Assembly (NCBI GenBank): GCA_016285355.1
Contig: JAEEQP010000010.1
Span: forward strand, 29,570-93,569
Direction of reading: 5' to 3'
Length of the DNA stretch: 64,000 bases
DNA from: Bacteroidales bacterium
GTDB taxonomy: Bacteria; Bacteroidota; Bacteroidia; Bacteroidales; F082
Shown here: one piece after another, positions 25,353 through 34,087 of the stretch
Position numbering within the stretch: the first letter of the stretch is position 1
How the letters are laid out: every line of letters starts with the position of its first letter
Made by a program: the position numbers and the translations under genes
The notes under the pieces: generated by a model
What the model was told of the DNA's origin: nothing
What the model saw: only the letters and a program-made list of their open reading frames with translations
Database searches by the model: none

Positions 25353-26341
25353 GCCGACCGTTTCTTTCACTAGGCCCCTTCCAAGGCATTACAGACGCGC
25401 CTTTCCGCAATGTATTTAAGCGGCATTTTGGTGGCATTGACAAGTTCTATACACCGTTTTTCACAGGCATCCAGAAAGACCATGCCAAGAACCTGCAAGG
25501 TGAAGAAATTGACCCAAACTACAACGATGTGGAGACCCTCACGCCTCAGATTCTCAGCACCGATGCAGAGGAAATCTTGCGCTTCGCCAAGCAATGCAAA
25601 CAGTTGGGCTACAAGGAAATCAACCTCAATATGGGATGTCCGTTCCCGCGAGTTGCCAACAAAAAACGTGGCTGCGGTCTCCTGCCTTATCCCGACAAAG
25701 TGGAGGAACTATTTGAAAGGATTTTCGAGGAAATCGACATCAAATTCAGCGTGAAATGCAGGTTAGGGTATTTCAGTGCCGATGAGATTAATGCCATCGT
25801 TCCTGTTTTCAACCGATTTCCGCTGAGTGAATTAATCATTCATCCTCGCATCGGGAAACAATTGTACAAGGGCGAAGCCGATGTGGAACGATTCAAGGCA
25901 TTAATGCCTTTTATTAATGCGCCTTTGGTGTATAATGGGGATATTGTTTCCGTCGATAGCTTTGAACGTATACGAGAAACAATAAACGAACCGCGGCGTT
26001 TCGACAAGCTCAACGACCACCTGCCTATCACCCAATTCATGCTGGGACGAGGAATTTTGGCTAATCCGTTTTTGGCAGAGGAGATTCTAGGGGGCGCATT
26101 GAATGCGCCTGAAAGGACTGAACGTTTGCACACGTATGTTATTGACCTGTATGAAGACAGGCTGCGCCATGCGGGAGGCAGCCCGAAGGTATTAGGGCGG
26201 ATGAAAGAATTGTGGTCTTATCTGATGAATAGTTTTGACGCGCCACAAGATGTTTGGCGAAAAATCAAGAAGATTAATGCGTTGAAAGAATACGAAGAAC
26301 AGGTGGAGCGTATCTTTGAACAGCATGAACTCCTGTTTTAG
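25349..26341 (+). CDS. dus: tRNA-dihydrouridine synthase
   Basis: A 330-residue FMN enzyme that reduces uridine to dihydrouridine in tRNA D-loops. The family pattern is clear: GPFQGITDAPFRNVF near the start, INLNMGCPFPRVANKKRGCGLL with the active-site Cys, KCRLGY, IIHPRIGKQLYKGEAD, and the FMN phosphate site near PLVYNGDI and MLGRGILANP. The subfamily (DusA, B or C) cannot be fixed; it is short like the DusC-type branch. It is translationally coupled to lnt by an ATGA overlap, though the functions are unrelated. Confidence 0.9.
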   Translation: MSRPFLSLGPFQGITDAPFRNVFKRHFGGIDKFYTPFFTGIQKDHAKNLQGEEIDPNYNDVETLTPQILSTDAEEILRFAKQCKQLGYKEINLNMGCPFPRVANKKRGCGLLPYPDKVEELFERIFEEIDIKFSVKCRLGYFSADEINAIVPVFNRFPLSELIIHPRIGKQLYKGEADVERFKALMPFINAPLVYNGDIVSVDSFERIRETINEPRRFDKLNDHLPITQFMLGRGILANPFLAEEILGGALNAPERTERLHTYVIDLYEDRLRHAGGSPKVLGRMKELWSYLMNSFDAPQDVWRKIKKINALKEYEEQVERIFEQHELLF

Positions 26342-26481
26342 AAAGCAACAAGAAGGTGACCAAAAAGGTCTGGAACCCTGTTTGAGAATCGAATATTTGA
26401 CAACAGACTCGCCCCCCCCGAATAAAAAGAAAATGGCGACTACTTTTTAGTCATTCTCTCTACAAAACAACAGAATAATAA

Positions 26482-28347
26482 TCAGAACTGGAAATAAATA
26501 AATGTCTGCAAATCGGCCGTGATGAACTGATAAATCACGAACACGATGAGGGCGCAAACGACAATCATTAGCGGAATGGGCATCTTGGCGAACCAGATAC
26601 GGTAGCGACGTTTGAAATTTTCTGGTAGCCAATGAATAATCAGACCTATCACGATGAGAATGAAGACGCTGCGATAGTGGACAATAATATCGGGAATATT
26701 GTTCAACTCCCATTTGCTGCCCATCTGATTGACCATGTTTTTCGCTGTGTTCCAAGCCGTTTCGTTGGCCTCGGCTGGGTCGAGGTTGGAGCCGCTGCGG
26801 AAGAACAGTCGTGTGAAGGTGATAAAGGTGAAGGTCTGGAAGATGGCCCAAACATCCTGTAGCCATTGCCATGCCTTTTTGCCGCCACAAAGGTTGTAAA
26901 TCGTCCGTATGACATTGCCAGCCAGCACGATGATGCACCAAACATACAGCATGTTGAACACAGGCTGCGGTACGAAGACGCACAAAGCCCACATCATAAT
27001 AGTGATGTCCAAAATAAATAAGGTGCGGACATAGACGCTCCATCTTTCCCAAAAACGGCAGAAAATCATGCCGATACCGTTCAGGCCACCCCAAATCATG
27101 AAGTTCCACGAGGCACCATGCCACAAACCGCCTAACAGCATCGTGTCCATTCGGTTGATGTCGGCGGTAATCTTTTTCCGTTTTTCAGGAATGAAAATGG
27201 CCACAAGACCTAAGATTAACGCCACGGCACCCACACCGACACCCACCCAAAGGCTCTTCGAAAGGAACACGCCGATGGCAGCAATCACGATGATGATGCA
27301 GAACGAGCCGAAGGTGGCATTACGGTTGCCGCCCAAGGGAATATAGAGGTAGTCCTTCAGCCAGCGCGACAGCGACATGTGCCAGCGGTTCCAAAACTCG
27401 GCAGGGTTCTTGGCTTTGTATGGCGAATTGAAGTTTTTGGGCAGATAGAATCCCATCAGCATGGCCACACCGATGGCAATATCAGTGTAACCCGAGAAGT
27501 CGGCGTAGACTTGCAAGGAATAGCCGAACAAGGCCATAAGGTTCTCAAAGCCAGTGAACATCAAAGGCTGGGCAAACACGCGGTCGATGAAGTTGATGGC
27601 AATATAGTCGCTGAGCACGATTTTCTTCACCAAGCCGTTCATAATCCAGAAGACGGCAATGCCAAACTGTTTGCGGCTGAGGAAGTATTTCTTGTGGAGC
27701 TGCGGGATGAACTCATTGGCTCTCACGATGGGACCTGCCACCAACTGCGGGAAGAAGCTGACATAGAAACCGAAGTCGAAGATGTTCTTTACTGGCTTGA
27801 TGCGCTCGCGATACACATCCATGATATAGCTGATAGCCTGAAAAGTATAGAACGAAATACCCACCGGCAGCAGGATGGTGTCCACACTGAAACGGTTGTC
27901 ACCTGTGATTTGGTTGCCAATCCACGAAAACACATCGAACACGCGAAACTCCAACCCGGTAAGTTTGTTCAAGACATCCGTGAGGAAATAGGCGTACTTG
28001 AAATAAAACAGCAAGGACAAATTGACAATCACGCTGAGTGCCAACACAAGATTCCGGCTTGTATTTCGTCGTCGCGAATGCAGCCATTTGCCCGCAATGA
28101 AATTATATAAGGTGATGAAAATCAGAATTAATACAAAGAGTCCGCTGGTCTTGTAATAGAAGAACAGGCTGACGAAAAACAGGTAGGTGTTGCGCAGCAG
28201 GCACTTGTTTTTGAACAAGCAGAACATCGCGAACACGATGGCGAAGAACGCCCAAAAATAAAACTGGGTGAACAACAAGGGGTGTGCCTTGTCGAACGAG
28301 AACAGGTTCGTCAAAAACTCCAATGCTATTTCAGACAATGACTTCAT
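26482..28347 (-). CDS. MBOAT-family O-acyltransferase (AlgI/PatA/DltB-like)
   Basis: A 621-residue polytopic membrane acyltransferase. It has about twelve or more hydrophobic segments, the AlgI-type PVGISFYTFQAISYIMDVYR stretch and the MBOAT active-site histidine in GGLWHGASWNFMIWGG. AlgI and PatA relay acetyl groups across the inner membrane to alginate or peptidoglycan acetylating partners. Here it is the last gene of an operon with two SGNH proteins and a LysM protein, so peptidoglycan is the favoured target. The ATG at 28347 follows the stop of the upstream gene by one base; an upstream ATG at 28383 would overlap it by 35 bases. Confidence 0.85.
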   Translation of the reverse strand: MKSLSEIALEFLTNLFSFDKAHPLLFTQFYFWAFFAIVFAMFCLFKNKCLLRNTYLFFVSLFFYYKTSGLFVLILIFITLYNFIAGKWLHSRRRNTSRNLVLALSVIVNLSLLFYFKYAYFLTDVLNKLTGLEFRVFDVFSWIGNQITGDNRFSVDTILLPVGISFYTFQAISYIMDVYRERIKPVKNIFDFGFYVSFFPQLVAGPIVRANEFIPQLHKKYFLSRKQFGIAVFWIMNGLVKKIVLSDYIAINFIDRVFAQPLMFTGFENLMALFGYSLQVYADFSGYTDIAIGVAMLMGFYLPKNFNSPYKAKNPAEFWNRWHMSLSRWLKDYLYIPLGGNRNATFGSFCIIIVIAAIGVFLSKSLWVGVGVGAVALILGLVAIFIPEKRKKITADINRMDTMLLGGLWHGASWNFMIWGGLNGIGMIFCRFWERWSVYVRTLFILDITIMMWALCVFVPQPVFNMLYVWCIIVLAGNVIRTIYNLCGGKKAWQWLQDVWAIFQTFTFITFTRLFFRSGSNLDPAEANETAWNTAKNMVNQMGSKWELNNIPDIIVHYRSVFILIVIGLIIHWLPENFKRRYRIWFAKMPIPLMIVVCALIVFVIYQFITADLQTFIYFQF

Positions 28348-28348
28348 A

Positions 28349-29614
28349 CTACAGTTTCTTAGCAGTGGATTTAAGATGTTCAATATATCTGTCCATCAAG
28401 GCGTTATAGAGCAAATCGCCCAAAAGTCGGTAACCCTCGTTGGTGAAATGTACTTTGTCCTTCTTCGCCAGACCAGCTTTTTCCCATTCTTTCATCGACT
28501 CTAATCCGCCCATGATGCCGAACTGGTCCCAAACGGCAGCGTTGTACATCTTTCCCATCTCCATGAAGGCCTCTTGCGCCACCAAACCGTTGGGATTCAC
28601 CTTATATTTGTTTTTCCTGACGCGCCTGTAACTGTCATTGTTGGTCACGAAAAGCAGGGCGCAATCCGAATTGACCCGATGAATGACCTTAATCAATTCG
28701 GCATAGTTTTGCTTGAACATCCATTTGTCGAAACCATCCTCTGCCGCGTCGTTGATGCCGATGCTGAAAATGATAAGGTCGGGCTTGATGAGTGCCAAAT
28801 CACGCTCAAAATCGTCGCAACGCAAATAAGAAGGCACACTCGCACCGTTCACGCCGATGCCATGCACGCTAATCCCAGGCTCTCCGCTCTCCAGCAAAAC
28901 TCCAGTAAGGGTGAACTCGCCCGGAACGGAGTCAAAATGAATGCAAATGGAATCGATATAATTCGGCAAATCAAACGTGTACGACGACTGCCATTCGTTA
29001 TGTGTTCCTTGAATGACCTCCGAATTGTAGCTAACTATAGGCACTACATTCTCAGTCTCCGAAAACCCTAAGACCGTCACTTTGTTGAACCGAAAAACAG
29101 GCTCTTCCGCGGAAGGATACCGCTCGCGAGTCACGATGCTCACTGAGGCTTTAGCATCTGTCGTGGTGAGGGCGGCTCCTGCAAGGCCCATACGCTTTTC
29201 GTTCTCGCTTTTCGCAGCATTGCGGCAATACTCCCATGTTCCTGTATACTTGACGATGAAATGCGTCGGATTGTTGGTATTGCCCGCCGAAAATGGAAAC
29301 ACAAAATACTGTCCTCCAATCAAATCACTGCTGATGCTCAACAGGTTGTCGCGGAATTGTTGAGTAAACATACCACACTGCACATGCGAACCACCAATGT
29401 GCATGACGCTGACATTGCCCTCGCCGAACAAAATGACCGAATCCATCTTTTGGAAAAAACGCTCCATGGGCAGACTGTCGCCTGGATATACCAACCCATT
29501 CCGTTCAAAATGGGCAAACGAATAGTCGGGGATGGACTTCAACAAAGGCAGAGTCTGAGCCCATAGCACACCGCAGGTGAGCAACAATCCTATGGCAATC
29601 AGGCAGCGTTTCAT
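28349..29614 (-). CDS. Secreted SGNH-hydrolase-fold protein
   Basis: A 421-residue secreted protein with a signal peptide ending LWAQ. SGNH blocks can be traced: block I VMHIGGSHVQ with the nucleophile Ser (GGS instead of GDS), block III FSIGINDAAED, and block V KVHFTNEGY with the catalytic His. SGNH proteins next to MBOAT genes act as periplasmic O-acetyltransferases (AlgX/AlgJ, PatB) or esterases. It overlaps the upstream SGNH gene by four bases and is followed by the MBOAT gene. The middle beta-rich insertion (about 150-240) may bind glycan. Confidence 0.75.
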   Translation of the reverse strand: MKRCLIAIGLLLTCGVLWAQTLPLLKSIPDYSFAHFERNGLVYPGDSLPMERFFQKMDSVILFGEGNVSVMHIGGSHVQCGMFTQQFRDNLLSISSDLIGGQYFVFPFSAGNTNNPTHFIVKYTGTWEYCRNAAKSENEKRMGLAGAALTTTDAKASVSIVTRERYPSAEEPVFRFNKVTVLGFSETENVVPIVSYNSEVIQGTHNEWQSSYTFDLPNYIDSICIHFDSVPGEFTLTGVLLESGEPGISVHGIGVNGASVPSYLRCDDFERDLALIKPDLIIFSIGINDAAEDGFDKWMFKQNYAELIKVIHRVNSDCALLFVTNNDSYRRVRKNKYKVNPNGLVAQEAFMEMGKMYNAAVWDQFGIMGGLESMKEWEKAGLAKKDKVHFTNEGYRLLGDLLYNALMDRYIEHLKSTAKKL

Positions 29615-31134
29615 TTCAGGCTTAATGCGTAGGGATTGTAGGTAGGCAGTTTGATTCTGTTCGCCCTCCAGATGGAGTCTTCTATCTTGTCGAGGTTGAT
29701 GAACTCAATGACTTTATCGCTCGGCACCCTCTGGCGCAGTTTGAAGAAATCGTAATACGTCGTGAACGACTTGGCCAAATCGGAGCCGATTTCCTGGGCA
29801 CCGTTGAAAGTGAAGTGGATATGGTCGGGGCCGGCCAAGGGTGGTTTGTGACGCACCCACTGCACCATCGAGCCTTCGCCGCCCATCACGTTGAACATGT
29901 CCCAATAAGCCAGTTTGTTACGCAAAGCCATCGAGCGCAACGAGTCGTTCAATTCGGGCAGACCTTTCCATGTGGTCAATTTGCCGTTATAGCTCCTGCT
30001 CATATCCGCGGGGCCGATAAACAGCAGTGTTGCTTTGGGAGCCACTTTTTTCACATAGTCGATTTGTTTTTCCAATTCTCTCGTATATGCCGAAATGCTC
30101 TTTGACGAAGTGATGCCCGGCATTCTGTTTCCACCGAATTGCAAGATAATCAGTCGGGTATCAAGCAATTCGAAAGACTGTCTCAAAGTGGATTCGTCGA
30201 TGCGGGTGAAAATCGTTCCCGAACAGCCACGCAATGCCACATTGTCGATAGCCACGCCAGGCTCGCCGTCAAGCAGAATGGCATAAATCTCCGCCTTGCC
30301 TTTCATGCGGATTACGCCCCGCTTCACATTGACCGGCAAATTCCAAGTGATGAGCGAAACGCTGTCATTGGCATCTAACACCTTCGGTTCCACCTTAATC
30401 GTATCACATTTCAAAGTAGCCGTAAAGCCCTTGCTGTTTCTTCCCAAAAGAATGGAAACGGAAGAAATCATCTTGGAATTTTCGAATGCCTTCGAGTGAC
30501 TGCTCTGGTTGAAGGAAATGGTACCTTCGCCCGACACTTGGGCAAACTGCGTCATCACGCCGTAGCGGTTGTGCGGAGCGCGATGGGTCGAGGAGTCACC
30601 GTACAAAGTATAACGCTTGAGGTTGTCGCAACTTTGCTGGACGGAAATGGTTGGTACGGCCTGAATGGCAGGAATCATGTTGGGACCCGAACCACCGAAA
30701 AACTCTTGCAACTTCTGCCTCAACACCGACGAAATGCGGTCCATTTCAATCTGTGAATCACCATAATGCATCACGCGATAGGTCTTGCCCTCTTCCTTAG
30801 CCTGTTCAAACAAGATGAAAAGCGAGTCGAAATACTTGTAGTCGTTGTCTGGCAGATAAATGCGGTTGGGATTCTCCATCAGGTACTCGCGGAAGAAATA
30901 AAGGCTGTCCATCAAGTCCTCCGAGTAATTAATATAACTTCTGCTCACCTTGTCGAGCACTTCGTCCACATCCACAGTGTTTTCCTCCTGGTTCTGCGTC
31001 TGTGCCTCCGCGTAGGACGGAAAATGCAGGTTAAGTTTACCTACCTTGAGCCCTTCTTCGGGATAAAAATACCAAGCCACACCCAGCACGGCTATGACCA
31101 AAACGATAAAAATTAAAACTCGTATTGCTTTCAT
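29611..31134 (-). CDS. Membrane-anchored SGNH-hydrolase-fold protein
   Basis: A 507-residue protein with one N-terminal membrane helix (about 4-24) holding the rest in the periplasm. SGNH blocks: VMHYGDSQIEMDR (block I, nucleophile Ser), IILQFGGNRMPG (block III) and GPDHIHFTFNGAQE (block V, Asp and His). A beta-rich insertion (about 190-310) sits between blocks I and III, as in the next gene, so the two are distant paralogues. It is coupled by ATGA overlaps to the LysM gene before and the SGNH gene after it. An O-acetyltransferase or esterase role on peptidoglycan is inferred. Confidence 0.75.
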   Translation of the reverse strand: MKAIRVLIFIVLVIAVLGVAWYFYPEEGLKVGKLNLHFPSYAEAQTQNQEENTVDVDEVLDKVSRSYINYSEDLMDSLYFFREYLMENPNRIYLPDNDYKYFDSLFILFEQAKEEGKTYRVMHYGDSQIEMDRISSVLRQKLQEFFGGSGPNMIPAIQAVPTISVQQSCDNLKRYTLYGDSSTHRAPHNRYGVMTQFAQVSGEGTISFNQSSHSKAFENSKMISSVSILLGRNSKGFTATLKCDTIKVEPKVLDANDSVSLITWNLPVNVKRGVIRMKGKAEIYAILLDGEPGVAIDNVALRGCSGTIFTRIDESTLRQSFELLDTRLIILQFGGNRMPGITSSKSISAYTRELEKQIDYVKKVAPKATLLFIGPADMSRSYNGKLTTWKGLPELNDSLRSMALRNKLAYWDMFNVMGGEGSMVQWVRHKPPLAGPDHIHFTFNGAQEIGSDLAKSFTTYYDFFKLRQRVPSDKVIEFINLDKIEDSIWRANRIKLPTYNPYALSLK

Positions 31135-32222
31135 TTCTTAATAATCAAGTTTTGACCCTCCAGAATCAAATCGCTTTCCAGATGGTTCCATTCAACTAAT
31201 TCTGTTATAGTTACATTGTGAATCTTGGCGATTCGCGTCAACGTCTCGCCTTTCTTCACCTTATGTTTAATGATTGTTTCTTTCTTTGCCGCAGGAGCCT
31301 TTTTTGACGGTTCATTTTTCACCACTGAGGTTTCCACTTTTTGCTCTTCAATAACAGGAACGGCTTGGGCGGTTTCCTCGTACAATTTCTGCTCCATCGT
31401 CGGGAAATCCTTCACGAACTTTTGGGGAAGCACCAAACCGTATCCTTCCAATGGGACGAGCACATCCGAACGGAACACCAGATTCGATGCCTTGATTTGC
31501 TCCACGCTGAGTTGGGTCTCCTGAGCCAAAAGCTGCACGGAAATAGGTTGCGAGAAAGCAATCACGCTGTCTTCCTCACTCGGTTGTGCTTCTGACACAT
31601 GGTCGTGATAGGCGAACATGCAAGCGATATAGTTGCAAATCACCTCGGGATGGGGAACCAATTGCTTTTCGTAGAAATCCCAAAGCTTGAGGGTGTTGCC
31701 ATTCTCAGCCAAGGCACGTTGCAACGAATTGGGGCTATTGGAAAAAGCCAAAATGGTATACCACCAGTCGTTGTATTTCTGCTGAAGTTCGGAAAGATAA
31801 TCCAACGCCGCTTTGGTGGATGCCTCGACTGAAAAACGCTCGTCATGCTTTTCATCGACCGTCAAGCCGTAGTGCATGGCGACCAAAGCCGGCAAAGCCC
31901 AAACGCCGCAACGACCTTCCTCCTGATAATCCAACCGCATCTCCGACAAGGAAATAGGCAGATATTTCATTTCCACCGGAATGCCACGTTGCTGCAATTC
32001 GGCTTCAATGAAACTCTCGTATTTGATGAAGGTCTCCGGCAAGGCTCGGTTGCGATAACGTTCCACGAAATCGAGCAAATCCTCATGATATGGCAAAGGA
32101 ACATCTTTCTCCATCGTTTTCAACTCCTTAGAAATAGCATTGGCTCCCGATGACACGCAACGATTGTTGGCCGTCAAACAGAAAACCAAAGATAAAACTA
32201 TTACTAAAGTCCTGAAATTCAT
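31131..32222 (-). CDS. LysM protein with degenerate lytic-transglycosylase domain
   Basis: A 363-residue secreted protein. A signal peptide (MNFRTLVIVLSLVFCLTA) precedes a MltD-like transglycosylase region (KYESFIEAELQQRGIPVEMK, then LPISLSEM and GVWALPALVAMHYGL), a linker with Lys/Pro/Ala, and one LysM domain at the C-terminus (HKVKKGETLTRIAKIHNV). The catalytic Glu of the usual LPxIES motif appears to be Leu here, and the AYNAG motif reads AFSNS, so it may bind rather than cut peptidoglycan. The start is the ATG at 32222; earlier ones fall upstream of the promoter. First gene of the acetylation operon. Confidence 0.78.
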   Translation of the reverse strand: MNFRTLVIVLSLVFCLTANNRCVSSGANAISKELKTMEKDVPLPYHEDLLDFVERYRNRALPETFIKYESFIEAELQQRGIPVEMKYLPISLSEMRLDYQEEGRCGVWALPALVAMHYGLTVDEKHDERFSVEASTKAALDYLSELQQKYNDWWYTILAFSNSPNSLQRALAENGNTLKLWDFYEKQLVPHPEVICNYIACMFAYHDHVSEAQPSEEDSVIAFSQPISVQLLAQETQLSVEQIKASNLVFRSDVLVPLEGYGLVLPQKFVKDFPTMEQKLYEETAQAVPVIEEQKVETSVVKNEPSKKAPAAKKETIIKHKVKKGETLTRIAKIHNVTITELVEWNHLESDLILEGQNLIIKK

Positions 32223-32271
32223 TTCCTTAATCTTTCTAATGGTCGTCCCTCTGCTCTTGGGGAACAAGCGG

Positions 32272-32279
32272 CAAAAATA
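32272..32279 (-). promoter_or_regulatory. -7 promoter element of the acetylation operon
   Basis: The minus strand reads TATTTTTG, 49 bases before the ATG at 32222. It confirms that the frame upstream of 32222 is not translated. Confidence 0.55.
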
Positions 32280-32314
32280 AGCAAATTGTTTGAATTTGGC
32301 GTATGGTTTTTTGC

Positions 32315-32322
32315 TACTTTTG
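32315..32322 (+). promoter_or_regulatory. -7 promoter element for the MATE gene
   Basis: TACTTTTG, with a TTTG 22 bases upstream at 32289-32292, precedes the ATG at 32364. The two divergent promoters are about 35 bases apart. Confidence 0.55.
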
Positions 32323-32363
32323 CACCCTAAATTTTCGGAAATTTTTCGACAAGCCAGATAATC

Positions 32364-33731
32364 ATGGAACAATTTGACAGGACGCAAGAATTAGAGACTA
32401 AGAGTATCAGTCGGTTGCTGTGGATGTATGCCTTGCCCAGCATCGTCAGCCATATCATCGCCTCAATCTACAACATCGTTGACCGCGTGTTTTTGGGGCA
32501 GTACGTGGGTGCTTTGGCCATCGCTGGTTTGGCCATCACCATGCCCATCATGAACATCATCCACGCTTTCGGCTCACTTGTGGGTGCTGGCTCGGCGGCC
32601 CGAATGTCTATCATTTTGGGCAAAAAAGACTACAATTGGGCGGAGGACATTTTAGGCAACAGCCTCTTGCTGACCTTCTTCTTTGGTTTCCTTTTCGTCA
32701 CAGGCGGCTATCTCTTCATGGACAGTATCCTGACGGCCTTCGGTGCTTCAGCTGACACTATCGCGTATGCCCGCGAGTATATGGATATTGTGCTTCCAGG
32801 CATGTTCATGACCACGCTGTCGTTCAACCTCACTGGTCTGATGCGCGCCACGGGCTATCCCAAAAAGTCGATGTGGATTATGGCTGGCGGTGCGGTGCTC
32901 AACATCTTCTTGGACGCACTATTCATCTACATTTTGGACTGGGGCATCGCGGGTGCGGCTTGGGCCACCACCATCTCCATGACTTGCACAGGCATCCTTG
33001 CGGTATGGCATTTCCTGCAAAAGAGCTCGTTCATCCGCTTCCGTCGCCACGCCTGGAAACCCAAACTTTACATCTTCCGCAACATCCTGTTGATTGGCAT
33101 GAGTCCTTTTTCGATGAACTTGGCCGCCTCGGCAGTGGTCGCGCTGCTCAACAACCAACTCATCCGTTACGGTGGCGACTTGGCCGTGGGTGCCTATGGT
33201 TTGGTCAATACCTTTGTCAGTCTCAGCGTGATGCTGATGTTGGGCCTGTGTCAGGGCATGCAGCCCATAGCGGGCTACAACTATGGCGCTGGGCATCCTC
33301 TCCGACTGAAGGAGGTGTATACCCTAACCATGAAAATCAACATGCTGATAGGCACTGTCGGGGCGTTGTTGGCCTTGGTCTTTCCCCATGCCTTGCTGCG
33401 GCTGTTCACCAAGGAGGAGGAGCTAATCCAAATCGGCATTCCTGCCATGCGTTTCATGATGGTCATGTTCCCCTTGGTGGGCTTCACCATCACCAACTCC
33501 AACTTCTTCCAGAGCATCGATAAGCCTTGGATTGCCATCGTCACCAGCCTCTCGCGGCAGGTGCTTTTCCTCGCGCCTATGATTTATCTTATTCCGCCGA
33601 TTTTCGTCAACGCGGGCGGTAACGGCCTGACCGGTGTCTGGGCCTCGATGACCATTTCCGATGTATTGGGTGCAGTGCTTGCCTTCCTGCTGATGCTGTC
33701 TCAACGCCATGTATTCAAACCCGCTGAATGA
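32364..33731 (+). CDS. MATE-family efflux transporter
   Basis: A 455-residue membrane protein with twelve predicted helices in two similar halves, each beginning with the MATE pattern (LPSIVSHIIASIYNIVDRVFLG in the first, MSPFSMNLAASAVVALLNNQL in the second) and GLCQGMQPIAGYNYGAG. MATE proteins expel cationic drugs or metabolites in exchange for Na+ or H+; this one is closest to the MepA/DinF-like branch. The substrate is unknown. Its stop overlaps the start of the next small gene (ATGA). Confidence 0.88.
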   Translation: MEQFDRTQELETKSISRLLWMYALPSIVSHIIASIYNIVDRVFLGQYVGALAIAGLAITMPIMNIIHAFGSLVGAGSAARMSIILGKKDYNWAEDILGNSLLLTFFFGFLFVTGGYLFMDSILTAFGASADTIAYAREYMDIVLPGMFMTTLSFNLTGLMRATGYPKKSMWIMAGGAVLNIFLDALFIYILDWGIAGAAWATTISMTCTGILAVWHFLQKSSFIRFRRHAWKPKLYIFRNILLIGMSPFSMNLAASAVVALLNNQLIRYGGDLAVGAYGLVNTFVSLSVMLMLGLCQGMQPIAGYNYGAGHPLRLKEVYTLTMKINMLIGTVGALLALVFPHALLRLFTKEEELIQIGIPAMRFMMVMFPLVGFTITNSNFFQSIDKPWIAIVTSLSRQVLFLAPMIYLIPPIFVNAGGNGLTGVWASMTISDVLGAVLAFLLMLSQRHVFKPAE

Positions 33732-34036
33732 TAGACCTTTCCAACGCCATAGCGACCCAAACCAATACGCACATCACAGATTCGTGCATGGTGAAAAGCA
33801 AAGCCGACATGCGTGCGTATTTGAAAGAGTTGCAGGCATCGTCAGCACCAGAGATGGCCGTCAACCAGCGTGATATTGAGTCGCAAGTGTGCGAATGGCG
33901 GTCACACAATTTTTTCTATAAATTCCATGTCTTCCGCAGCCGCACCAAGGACGTCGACCTTGAATTGAAACAGACTTGGTATCGGGAGCTGTTTTGCCGG
34001 TTGGTTAGTTTCTTTTATTTTTGGGATAAGGACTGA
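33728..34036 (+). CDS. Small conserved protein, function unknown
   Basis: A 102-residue soluble protein coupled to the MATE gene by a four-base overlap. It has no signal peptide or membrane helix. The middle segment CEWRSHNFFYKFHVFRSRTK followed by DVDLELKQTWYRE has a pattern I associate with unnamed small proteins of Bacteroidales. No known catalytic motif is visible. The overlap makes it a real gene rather than a chance frame; a link to MATE function is only suggested by position. Confidence 0.6.
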   Translation: MIDLSNAIATQTNTHITDSCMVKSKADMRAYLKELQASSAPEMAVNQRDIESQVCEWRSHNFFYKFHVFRSRTKDVDLELKQTWYRELFCRLVSFFYFWDKD

Positions 34037-34049
34037 ATCGAAAAAACCT

Positions 34050-34057
34050 TACCTTTG
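34050..34057 (+). promoter_or_regulatory. -7 promoter element for the S46 peptidase
   Basis: TACCTTTG, a TAnnTTTG match, 30 bases before the ATG at 34088. Confidence 0.5.
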
Positions 34058-34087
34058 CAGCCAGCATTAACATTTAAATAAACATCA

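Noticed and set aside
26342..26481. Phase-variable C-tract (eight C at 26412-26419)
   Set aside because: It lies in intergenic space after the dus stop and beyond the MBOAT stop, in no reading frame or promoter that I can identify.
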